64,000 nucleotides of DNA from NCBI GenBank assembly GCA_036426205.1, contig WSYH01002450.1, positions 1 through 64,000 on the forward strand, in the 5' to 3' direction. Each line of letters starts with the position of its first letter. Within the stretch, counting starts at the first letter, position 1. The stretch comes from Ascaphus truei (lineage: Eukaryota > Chordata > Amphibia > Anura > Ascaphidae). The translations under genes and the position numbers were made by a program. Positions 55,308 to 64,000 of the stretch are shown piece by piece. Below the pieces are notes generated by a model that saw only the letters and a program-made list of their open reading frames with translations, was not told where the DNA came from and did no database searches.

Positions 55308-56567
55308 ATTCTCAAAGCAGATGTGCGTAAATGGAAGGAGGACTGCAAAGAGGCCCTGAAGAATACAGAGACTGAAAAAGGAGAAAATTCAAGATTAAAA
55401 AGAGAAAACTTAAAACTGAAAGAAGAAAATTTTCAGTTGACAGAAGAAGTCAAGGAAAAGTTTGAAGCAGAGCACCGACTGCAGAACCAACTGCAAGGTC
55501 TGCGTACACACCTCCAGTATGCTGAGGAGAAGCAGCAAACGCTGGAGGAAGAAAACCTACAGGCTGCTAAAGAAATTCAAGTGCTGCAGGAACGTCTGAT
55601 GACCCAGTATGTCCTCGCAAAGCAGCATGAGAAACTGAAGGCTACCCTGAGCATCACCAAAGTAACGCTAAAAGCCAAGCTTAGAACCCAGGTGACGCGG
55701 CACAAAAGGGAGCACAAGAAGGTCCAGAAACTGAAACAAGTAACTGTGGCCAAAGCAAAGAAGTCCATAGTGCTTCACAATGCAATAAAAATGTGGAGGC
55801 AAGCTCAGAGAAAGCAAAGCATGCAGATAAATTCCCTGAGAAGAGACTTGGAAGACGCACTCAAAAAACAGGGATCTCTCGCGGATGAGATTACAGTCCT
55901 ACAAGGGCAAGTATTGACCCTGACTAAGCGTCAGTATCCCACAGCCTCAAAAACCCATGAAGACAAGGGTACAGTGAGAGCTGGGAATACCGCTCATCTG
56001 AAAGACAAGGTTGCAAATTTTGAACCCCCTAAACAAGCACTAGCAAAACCTTCAGCCACCCAGCAGGCAACAAAAGAAGGTACACCTGCTGAATTAAAAC
56101 CAAAAGAATCCTTAGCTGATGAAGCTGAAAAGATGGGACATTCTCTGGAAGTGGGTGTGGAATTGCAACTTAATCTCAAAGAGGCTGAACTAGCAACCCC
56201 ATTGAGTGGGAAAAGAGCAGAGCGATAGCTTCAAGAGCGGAAAACTCAAAGGGCTGTTTTTAAACGCTCTGCAACTGCTGCCAAACAGTATGCCTACAAT
56301 AAGACGAGCACCCGACACGAGGGAAATCTCATGACCGCGCACATAGAAAAAAGACTATACTTGGAAAAAGTCCTCCTCGAGCGACTGAGGGGTGCTGATC
56401 TCAAACACCTTCAGGAGGAGACACGAATAAACTGGAGAAAGGGCTCCAATCCCAACAGGACTGAGGGTTCTCTTCCTCCATCCACTCTCATTCAAGTCAC
56501 AGAGATATCTAGAATGAGAGTGGAAGGATGGGCTTTGGACGTGGCAAGCACGAGCTTCCCACAAACA
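55308..56567 (+). pseudogene. coiled-coil protein of the LTR element, copy 2
   Basis: 55323-56228 is open for 301 aa. Residues about 1-150 form a long heptad coiled coil rich in Lys/Glu/Gln/Leu, with LQERLMTQYV and KLKATLSITKVTLKAKLRTQ aligned to copy 1 at 38483-39511. A second helical block follows, then a Thr/Ala/Pro-rich region from about residue 205. After the stop at 56226-56228 the same frame continues with helical sequence (EKRLYLEKVLLERLRG) to about 56567, next to the purine tract. The N-terminus, where copy 1 has zinc knuckles, is cut off by MITE A4. No enzyme motif. Its position fits a gag-like gene; this is an inference. Confidence 0.65.
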
Positions 56568-56576
56568 GGGGAGGTA
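56568..56576 (+). other. polypurine-like tract
   Basis: CAGGGGAGG just before the 3' LTR. Confidence 0.5.
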
Positions 56577-57220
56577 TGTAACAGGGGAGTAATCCCTGTT
56601 CAAGTAATGTGCCTTTAATCTAGCAGTGTGGTGGTTAACTGCTGGTAGTCAATTAATAAACACCACCTGCCTGATTTAGATTGCTTACAAAAGCCTTTCT
56701 GTTGAGACAGGAAGTGACTCCTTAGCTCTGAATGAGAGCTGAACTTTGGAGACAGAGCAGTGTTCTTGAGTCTCCCAGGAGAGACTGACCAAGAGAACAC
56801 ATATCTCTGGAGCTGACCGGTCTTGAGCTCTGCACAGCATAGCTGATTGCAAGACACCAAAAAGACTTCTAAACCTGGATGCTGATTTTCTGTGCATGCA
56901 TGGGTGCGGTTCCAGGAGAGCAGAGAAGCTTACTCTACAGCAGCTAACAGATAAGACTTTCATTATTAAGAGACTGCTTATATCTGCTTATTTCATGCTA
57001 TATGTTTTGGGGCTGCGAGACATGCTTGACTAAGGGAGATGTGAATTAATTGCATAGTGTTTCACTAGAAATACTCCCAAGTGAATAGAAGCTTTGTCCC
57101 CCCCCCCCCCCTGTGTTTGGATGGATTTCCTGATGAAAAGGAAAAGGCACAATAAAGCCTTATTATAATTTCACCTTATAAAAGTCTCCAATTGTGTACC
57201 TCTGTGAACGTCCGTCTACA
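56577..57220 (+). repeat. 3' LTR of coiled-coil element
   Basis: 644 bp, from TGTAACAGGGGAG to GTCTACA, followed by the CTAAG duplication. Confidence 0.9.
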
Positions 57221-57225
57221 CTAAG

Positions 57226-57840
57226 TCTCTCTCAAAATTCTCCCAGTATGATCTGGCAGCTGTCTGTTAGAGCTGCATAGATAGAGCTGCACAGAGAGCT
57301 CTCACAGGTGATCACAGTGTTTTTATTTACAATTTAATAACAGTGAACTGTAGCAGGAACCGCATTGAGTTCAGCACTGGGGACCCCTGCTTCCCGAGTT
57401 ACATTGCCCGGTATGGGGTTCCAGTATCTCCAATGCATTTAAATGTCCCAGTTACGTGACGCGGGAGATTTAAACATTGCAGAGGATACCGGATTAGGGC
57501 CTTGCCATTTGACACTCAAATGTGATGTCACGGGCCTTACAAAAGGCTTGTCTGATCTCATTTGAAGGCAAGAAGATGATGGGACAACATCCGCCCCATT
57601 AGATTGGATTAAAAAGAAAGAAGAAAAGAAAGAAGAATGTACCGGCTGTTGAGGAGCATTGTGTCAAGTTTCAAGAGGTTCCTGCTGTTGCTGCTGGACT
57701 CAGAATCGGGGGGTGAAGATGTCAATGAATGAATAAGAAAAACATGGATTGTATTTGTAGCCCATGGTAGTTTTGGGGCTATATGTCTGTTCTCCTCCTG
57801 GCTGTTATACCTGGCAAGGGCAGATGCCAGGAGCAATCAT
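57226..57840. other. unassigned
   Basis: Non-coding; an A/G-rich patch at 57605-57640. No family recognised. Confidence 0.3.
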
Positions 57841-58490
57841 GGGTTTTCCCAATACATGCAGTGCAGTGAGTCAGTGAAGGTAGTGTCATCAGGCTCTGTG
57901 TCCAATTAGAGACACAGGGGTGGTGCCTATTGGAGCTTACTTAATATACTGCAACTTCCTATTTAGTCAGTTGGTCTCTACCTTTGAGAGAGACAGGGTA
58001 CCTGTGCCAAGCTGCCAGGGCTCTGCTAGGTTTGAGGCCCTCCCCCCGGGGAGTGTGGGTAGACCCATATCTCCTATCCCACTAGGGGATAGGGGAAGAG
58101 CTAGAACCACTCTCGGTGCTCTTGGGTGGGAGTTTGATTCAGGGACATCCTAAGGGGGAAGACTTGCTATGATCTGTGCTGCTGAATAAGGAATATCAAA
58201 TAAAGAAGCAGCTGCATTTTACCTATACCTCCTGCCTGAGACTGAAGTATATTGTGAGGAGGGGGACGTGTTCTTTTGCAGATACTTCACCCCATACAGC
58301 TGGGGGCCGCACAAGATGGAGGCGCTGCACCTGTAAGTAGAATTTTGGCACAACCCCAGAAGCCTGTACTGTTCGTCCCCTATACCATCATGCGGGAGAC
58401 TCAGGCCTCCTGTTACCAGCAGGTATGCTCCACACTAAGACATGTAACCGGAGACCCCATGTGATATTGGGTCGGGGAAACAGGGTTACA
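57841..58490 (+). repeat. possible solo LTR-like segment
   Basis: Has a TATA-like ACTTAATATACTGC (about 57938), an AATAAAGAAGC box (58199) and a short GT-rich tail. No second copy or duplication was found, so the call is weak. Confidence 0.25.
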
Positions 58491-59035
58491 TATTTATTTT
58501 CCTTGCATTTTTTTTTGTAAAGTAGCCCATTGACTACCAATGTGTTTAATTATGCCCCTTTCGGGCTATAGATAAACACAGTGACAAGCAATGCATTTGT
58601 TGGCAAATGCTTGTTTTTATTTAATTACGATGTATTTTTGGTGTTTGTTTTTATTTAATTGCTATTTTTTTGTTGTTTGTTTTTATATAATTGCTATGTA
58701 TTTTTGGTGTTTTTTTTATTTAATTGCTATGTAATTTTGCTGTTTGTTTTTTATGTTGCCCATTGATTGCCACAGTGCAAACCAAGCCCATATTATATGG
58801 GCATGGAGTACCACTGTGCACATCAATTGGTTTAATGGCATTTTGTTTTTAATTAAATGTAATGTATTTTATTTGGTGCTTGGTTTTTTATTAGTAAATT
58901 TCCCATTCATTGCTACAGTGGCAAACCATGGCCATATTATGGCCATGGATTAACACTGTGCCAATAAATGGGTAGAGGGTGGGAGGATGGATGTACTTGC
59001 CCCAGGGAGGGTGGTTAGGCATCCTGGGTGGGTAG
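58491..59035. repeat. TTTTTATTTAATTGCTATG tandem-like repeats
   Basis: Three to four imperfect units of about 40-60 bp (TGTTTGTTTTTATTTAATTGCTATGTATTTTTGG) at 58600-58760, then two diverged CATTGATTGCCACAGTG / CATTCATTGCTACAGTG units that contain CATGGCCATATTATGGCCATG (58927-58947). Confidence 0.65.
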
Positions 59036-60050
59036 CGAGGGAGTGGGTTAACCCCTTAATTACTATAGCAGTTACTAACCGCTAAATTGATTAAGGGGTT
59101 AGTGGCCATTAGTTTGTTTTTTATTATGTTGCTGCCTACAGAGGATGAAGAGAATGGGGAGAAAGATGAGGACAGCCTTCATCCTGGCAGGGGTAAGTAG
59201 AACTTTAATTTACCTTTTTTGCTGGCTGGATAATGTTTTATTTTTAATGGACAATGGCGCTATTATCCAGATCTGGATAATAGTAATTTTGCCCATTACT
59301 GTACTGTACTGTATATGTTGGGGAGGAGGGAAGGGTTGGGGGAAGAGGGGGTGCCCATTCATTGCCATTGATGTTATCTTTGTTCTCATTTAGGACATAG
59401 GTAACCACACTGGCAATCAATAGGTGTATTGGTTAGTATTGTGTTTTAATGTTTATTGGGGGTAGCGGGGGTGGGTGAAGGTGTTATTTGGCCCATGGTT
59501 GGTATTTATGCTTACTGGATGGGTAACAGAGAGGTTAACCCCGTCATTGCCATAGCGGTAGTAATCGCTAAGGAAATTAAGGGGTTAACTCCTTCCGCAA
59601 CTGTCCCTCATGGCCTAAACACCTACGATGGGCCAAAATACTACCTTCACCCACCCCTGCTACCCACAATAAACCGGCACTGATATTTAACCCCGCTAAG
59701 GTAATGAAAGGTTTAAATACCAGTGCCGGTTTATTGTGGGTAGCAGTGGTGGGTGAAGGCGGCATTTGGCCCGGGTGGGTATTTATGTCTACCAGATGGG
59801 TAACAGGAGGGGTTAACCCCTTCATTACCATAGTAGTAGTAACTGCTAAGGTAATGAAGGAGTTAACTTCTCCCGCAACCCTCCCGCAAGGCCTAAACAC
59901 CTATGATGGGCCAAATACCACCTTCACCCACTCCTGCTACCCACAAGAAACAGGCAGTGGTATTTAACCCCTTCATTACCTTAGCGGTTAGCCGCTAAGG
60001 TAATGAAGCTGCCTGTAAATGCATTTTTAGTGCATTGGATTGAAACAGGG
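59036..60050. repeat. nested palindromes with TTAACCCCTT motifs
   Basis: Hairpins at 59046-59103, 59530-59590, 59660-59740, 59813-59866 and 59965-60008 share the pattern TTAACCCCTTCATTACC, short centre, GGTAATGAAGGGGTTAA. GCTACCCACAATAAACCGGCACTG is inverted about 59650-59745. GGGTGGGTGAAGG and GATGGGCCAAATAC blocks also alternate in both orientations. No ORF. Confidence 0.8.
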
Positions 60051-60279
60051 GGTCTCTGGATCTGGTATTAATGCAAATCAGCTCCGGAGACTCCTGGTTT
60101 CACTCCGATGCAGGAAAAAAAATTGAAGTTCTACCCGAAAATCCCATCTCCCCGCCCTTTGGGTGGCAGGATGAAATTGACAAGTAGCTTGCTAATTCAG
60201 AGCCCCGATCTCATCGGAGCTACTAAAATAGCGGGATTTTCTAAAAAATGCAAGTTGGAGCTCTGTTTTATTTCCCGCT
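60051..60279. other. unassigned, with a short inverted repeat
   Basis: GGTCTCTGGATCTG and the reverse-similar CTCCGGAGACTCC flank a short spacer. It precedes the large inverted duplication. Confidence 0.3.
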
Positions 60280-61946
60280 ACGTGTGTTTGAGCAGGAGCG
60301 AGACCGTTCGGGGAGATGCACTTCCCGTAGGAGTTTGGCAGGTCATCAGAGCTTTCTGAATAGCAACCTTACCAAATTGTTCGAGAAGTGCTCAAAAAGC
60401 TTGATGACTTCGTTATACCCATCATGTGAGAACAGCTGGGTTTTTTCTTCTTCTGTCCTTTCGGAGTAGATGAAATGAGAGCAGCTGACAGCTCTAAATT
60501 AATGATTTATTTGTGTGGCTAGAGTGGAAGCTGGTGAATTAGCTGCTATGATATTTTTTTCTATTGTGCAGTTTAAAGTCAGCATCAAAATAATAAAAGT
60601 TGCATTGGCAATACAGTATGTAGCAACAACTGTTGATGTCACTGCGTGAAAAAAACTGCGTTTCACCAGTATTTATTTGCATGTCATAGCCCTGTGACAG
60701 CGGCTGACCAGCAACTGCCAAACTGGGATTTTGAGGCTTCTATAGTACTTCATAGTAATGATAGGCGGTGCGACTGTAATGCTCGTCCGTCCCACAAGCC
60801 AGATTAGACCCCGGGACTGAGGTGGAAAGGACTAATACCACACACCTAGCAGTAAACGGGGCCACGGCCTGAGTGTGGAAGTAGCATAGGTAGGCCTGGT
60901 AACAAGAATAGAATGGGTACCGTACTTGCCAACTCCAGCGTAGAAAGGTAAAGTCCGTAAGCCAATGGCCGTGGGATGGAGAGAGCAGCGTAGTAGCGTG
61001 TCCGTAAGCCTGGGTTGTGGAGTGGAGAGAGCAGCATAGTGGAGTGTCCATAAGCCGTGTCCAAAGGATATCGAAGTCTGCAGATTAGTAATGTCCAAAG
61101 CCAAATAAAAGGGTTCCAGAGAGCAGCGTAGTAGAAGTCCAAAGCCAAGAGTCGAGATCCAGGGAGGTCATCAGTATATCCAGGAACAGGAATAGGAACT
61201 GAAAGACAAAAGGGGCCAGACAACAGCAGACAGCACCAGGGTACAGAAGCTATGAAGAGCAAAGAGGAAATGGTGAGGGGAAACTAAATAGGGGGCTGGG
61301 ACCTAACAGAGGAAGGGGAGGAACAGAGGAGTAGCCCGAGGGAGGACCTGATAGGGGAAAAGTGTCTGGGAGGCTGGGGCCAATCAGAGCAAGGGGAGGG
61401 ACAGAGGAGTGGCCCAAGGGAGGACCTAATAGGGGAGAGGTGCCTGGGCAGCTGGGACCTGTCAGAGCAAAGGGAGGAGCGGAGGGATGGCCCGGGGAAG
61501 GGCCTGATAGGAGAGAAAGGCCTGGGGGGCGGACCTGACAGAGCAGGTCGCCGCGTCAGAGGAGGCGGAGTCAGGTGCCCGGCACCAGAAAATTGAAGCC
61601 TGGGTCCGCACGCGCCCATTGGGGTGAGACGCGCGACCCGAAAAGTGTGAGAGCAGCCGTGGAGGGGGCCGCACGTAGTGAGGCACGCCGCCGGGGAGCC
61701 TGGGCGGCACGGAGCAAAGCTAATGAGGCGCTGGAAGCCGGTGTACCCGCAGTGTAGATCCTTACAGTAGCCCCCCCCTTGAGGGTCTGACTCCGGATGA
61801 ACCATCCAAGTTCTGAGGGGAAAATTTTGATGGAATCGTTTGAGTAGAGATGGGGCGTGAAGATCCGCATGCGAGACCCAAGAACGATCCTGAGGTCCGT
61901 ATCCCTTCCTGTGAACCAAAAATTGGAGTTTGCCCATGGAGATGCG
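60280..61946 (-). repeat. large inverted duplication, left arm
   Basis: Mirrors 62350-64000. It holds 3' flanking DNA (60280-60774), a Gypsy LTR (60775-61767) and the chromodomain end of pol (61768-61946). Confidence 0.9.
60775..61767 (-). repeat. Gypsy 3' LTR, left arm
   Basis: 993 bp on the minus strand, TGTAAGGATCTACACTGCGG to AGCATTACA. The tract AAGGGGGGGGCTAC precedes it. Frames in it are LTR sequence. Confidence 0.8.
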
Positions 61947-62369
61947 AGAGTCAATGATGGACTGGATTTCAAACTCCTGTTGTCCTGTTACAATGGGGGG
62001 AGGAGGCCGAAGAGAAGGATGAGCGAATTGTTTGCCTTGGATAAACGGTTTCAACAGTGAGACATGGAAGACGGGTGAAATTTTCATAGAGGGAGGCAAG
62101 CGAAGCTGATAGGCCACAGGATTAAATTATCTCAGAATAGAGAAAGGACCCAGAAACCTGGGCGACAGTTTAGGGGTTGGGGCCTTCAGTTTGATATTTT
62201 TAGAAGAAAGCCAGACCTTATCTCCAGGTACGAACTTATGGGCCTCCCGATGAAGCCTATCTGCTTGTCTCTTCTGTCTTAGCACGGACTCTTGTAAAAC
62301 TGTTTGAATCTTCCTCCATGACCCCTGTAGGGTGGATACCCTATCATCTGCGCATCTCATGGGCAACAC
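61768..62369 (-). pseudogene. Gypsy integrase C-terminus with chromodomain
   Basis: 62127-62369 encodes the integrase tail (RQKRQADRLHREA, then GDKVWLSSKNI, KLSPRFLGPF). A frame change near 62125 leads to 61768-62117: AYQLRLPPSMKI, PVFHVSLLKPF, then the chromodomain (FEIQSIIDSRI, LQFLVHRKGYGPQDRSWV). The chromodomain guides integration by binding histone marks in this Gypsy group. The upstream pol is missing because the sequence turns into the other arm at about 62350. Confidence 0.85.
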
Positions 62370-62532
62370 TCCAATTTTGGTTCACAGGAAGGGATACGGA
62401 CCTCAGGATCGTTCTTGGGTCTCGCATGCGGATCTTCACTCACGCCCCATCTCTACTCAAACGATTCCATCAAAATTTTCCCCTCAGAACTTGGATGGTT
62501 CATCCGGAGTCAGACCCTCAGGGGGGGGCTAC
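62350..62532 (+). pseudogene. Gypsy chromodomain end, right arm
   Basis: Encodes VHRKGYGPQDRSWVSHADLH in frames shifted by single-base indels, matching the left arm. The first part of the chromodomain is absent. Confidence 0.8.
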
Positions 62533-63524
62533 TGTAGGATCTACACTGCGGGTACACCCGGCTTCCAGCGCCTCATTAGCTTGGCTCCGTGCCGCCCAGG
62601 CTCCCCGGCGGCGTCCTCACTACGTGCGGCCCCCTCCACGGCTGCTCCTCACACTTTTCGGGTCGCGCGTCTCACCCCAATGGGCGCGTGCGGACCCAGG
62701 CTTCAATTTTCTGGTGCCGGCACCTGACTCTCCGCCTCCTCTGACCCGGCGACCTGCTCTGTCAGGTCCGCCCCCCAGCCTTTCTCTCCTATCAGGCCCT
62801 TCCCCGGGCCATCCCTCCGCTCCTCCCTTTGCTCTGACAGGTCCCAGCTGCCCAGGCACCTCTCCCCCTATTAGGTCCTCCCTTGGGCCACTCCTCTGTC
62901 CCTCCCCTTGCCCTGATTGGCCCCAGCCTCCCAGACCTTTTCCCCCTATCAGTCCTCCCTCGGGCTACTCCTCTGTTCCTCCCCTTCCTCTGTTAGGTCC
63001 CGCCCCCTATTTAGTTTCCCCCCCATTCCTTCCTCTTTGCTCTTCATAGCTTCTGTACCCTGGTGCTGTCTGCTGTTGTCTGGCCCCTTTTTGTCTTCAG
63101 TTCCTATTCCTGTTCCTGGATATACTGATGACCTCCCTGGATCTCGACTCTTGGCTTTGGACTTCTACTACGCTGCTCTCTGAACCCTTTTATTTGGCTT
63201 TGGACATTACTAATCTGCAGACTTCGATATCCTTGGGACACGGCTTATGGACACTCCACTATGCTGCTCTCCACTCACTCCACAACCCAGGCTTACGGAC
63301 CACTTCTACGCTGCTCTCTCCATCCACCGGCCATTGGCTTCATACGGACTTTACCTTTCTACGCTGGAGTTGGCTACGGTACCCCATTCTATTCTTGTTA
63401 CCAGGCCTACCTATGCTACTTCCACACTCAGGCCGTGGCCCCGTTTACTGCTAGGTGTGTGGTATTAGTCCTTTCCACCTCAGTCCCGGGGTCTAATCTG
63501 GCTTGTGGGACGGACAGCATTACA
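62533..63524 (+). repeat. Gypsy 3' LTR, right arm
   Basis: 992 bp, TGTAGGATCTACACTGCGGG to GACAGCATTACA. It aligns over its whole length with the left-arm LTR. The flanking DNA (63525-64000) also matches 60280-60774 inverted. Confidence 0.8.
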
Positions 63525-64000
63525 GTCCCGACGCCTATCATTACTATGAAGTACTATAGAAGCCTCAAAATCCCCAGTTTGGCAGTTGCTGGTCAGCCGC
63601 TGTCACAGGGCTATGACATGCAAATAAAATCTGGTGAAAACGCAGTTTTTTTTCACCATGACATCAACAGTTGTTGCTACATACTGTATTGCCCATGCAA
63701 CTTTTATATTTTGATGCTGACTTAAACTGCACAATAGAAAAAAATCATACAGCTAATTCACCAGCTTCCACTCTAGCCACACAAAATCATTAATTTAGAC
63801 TGTCAGCTGCCTCATTATCTATCTACTCCGAAAGGACAGAAGAAGAAAAACCCAGCTGTTCTCACATGATGGTATAACGAAGTCATCAAGCTTTTTGAGC
63901 ACTTCTCGAACAATTTGGTAAGGTTGCTTTCAAAGCTCTGATGACCTGCCAAACTCCTACGGGAAGTGCATCTCCCCGAACGTCTCGCTCCTGCTCAACA

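Larger units (their letters stand above)
52336..57220 (+). mobile_element. coiled-coil LTR retroelement (copy 2), non-autonomous
   Basis: A 4,885-bp unit with 645-bp and 644-bp LTRs (TGTAAC...CTACA) and a 5-bp CTAAG duplication, the size retroviral-type integrases make. A primer-site-like TGGTGTCCGAAGTGAG follows the 5' LTR and a purine tract (ACAGGGGAGG) precedes the 3' LTR. The main gene is a coiled-coil ORF. The middle (53230-55305) is filled with MITE A pieces, an L1 fragment and other DNA. No integrase or complete RT. Confidence 0.85.
62350..64000 (+). repeat. large inverted duplication, right arm (continues past window)
   Basis: The reverse complement of the left arm with scattered single-base changes and many one-base insertions or deletions. 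It is still matching at 64000. Confidence 0.9.

Noticed and set aside
59145..59393. possible small membrane protein (82 aa)
   Set aside because: A hydrophobic frame within repeat-rich, palindrome-flanked DNA. No homology or start context supports it.
61284..61767. C-terminal extension of the chromodomain frame and matching frames at 62620-63050
   Set aside because: This part lies inside the Gypsy LTR, so it is non-coding read-through.
1..64000. CRISPR arrays, tRNA or rRNA genes, bacterial operons
   Set aside because: No regular spacer-repeat array, cloverleaf or Shine-Dalgarno-linked gene series was seen, and the content is eukaryotic repeats.

Overview
This window looks like transposon-dense nuclear DNA from a large-genome vertebrate, most likely an amphibian. 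That is an inference from the repeat content: Penelope-like elements (PLEs) with hammerhead-ribozyme-like terminal repeats, Tx1-like L1 LINEs, an L2-clade LINE, chromodomain Ty3/Gypsy elements, a class I endogenous retrovirus, Tigger-like MITEs and long AT microsatellites. I see no host exon chain, tRNA, rRNA, CRISPR array or bacterial-style operon. Almost every credible coding segment is a decayed retrotransposon protein.

Layout. 1-3560: end of a TA-flanked MITE (family A), a Gypsy gag on the minus strand, and a PLE tail lodged in the Gypsy leader. 4020-5200: a decayed PLE on the plus strand. 5892-7590: a Tigger-like MITE, a CpG-rich block with an ACTACAATTCCCAG box, and a minisatellite. 7595-12356: the most complete PLE (PLE-3, minus strand) with a 680-bp palindrome at its 5' side. 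12357-13834: the tail of PLE-4.

13830-35745: one ancient minus-strand PLE (PLE-1) split by nested insertions. These are MITE B1, a 4.4-kb PLE (PLE-2, 9-bp target duplication), a 3.9-kb L1 (L1-1, about 15-bp target duplication), MITE A2, and a 9.7-kb L1-bearing insertion (L1-2, 14-bp target duplication). L1-2 contains a 4.2-kb endogenous retrovirus, which itself contains MITE B3.

35745-38260: PLE-6, plus strand. 38483-40507: an LTR-type element carrying a coiled-coil gene with two unusual zinc knuckles. 40620-41730: PLE terminal palindromes with hammerhead motifs. 41773-43974: an L2 LINE inserted in the 5' terminal repeat of PLE-7 (about 41729-49720). The 3' repeat of PLE-7 holds a 633-bp foldback insertion and a Tigger-like MITE. 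50341-52335: unassigned AT-rich DNA.

52336-57220: a complete LTR-flanked element (TSD CTAAG) whose main gene is a second coiled-coil protein running almost to the 3' LTR. It holds only small fragments of enzyme-like sequence, apparently inserted. This LTR plus coiled-coil arrangement is the best candidate here for an undescribed family. 58490-60050: nested palindromes built on TTAACCCCTT motifs. 60280-64000: a large inverted duplication (arms about 1.65 kb) of a Gypsy 3' end plus flanking DNA, running off the window end.

How it fits together: the PLE, L1, L2 and retroviral genes encode, or once encoded, reverse transcriptases that copy their own RNA. The MITEs and the coiled-coil LTR elements lack such enzymes and would depend on partners. 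All coordinates and matches were read by eye, and no database search was possible.
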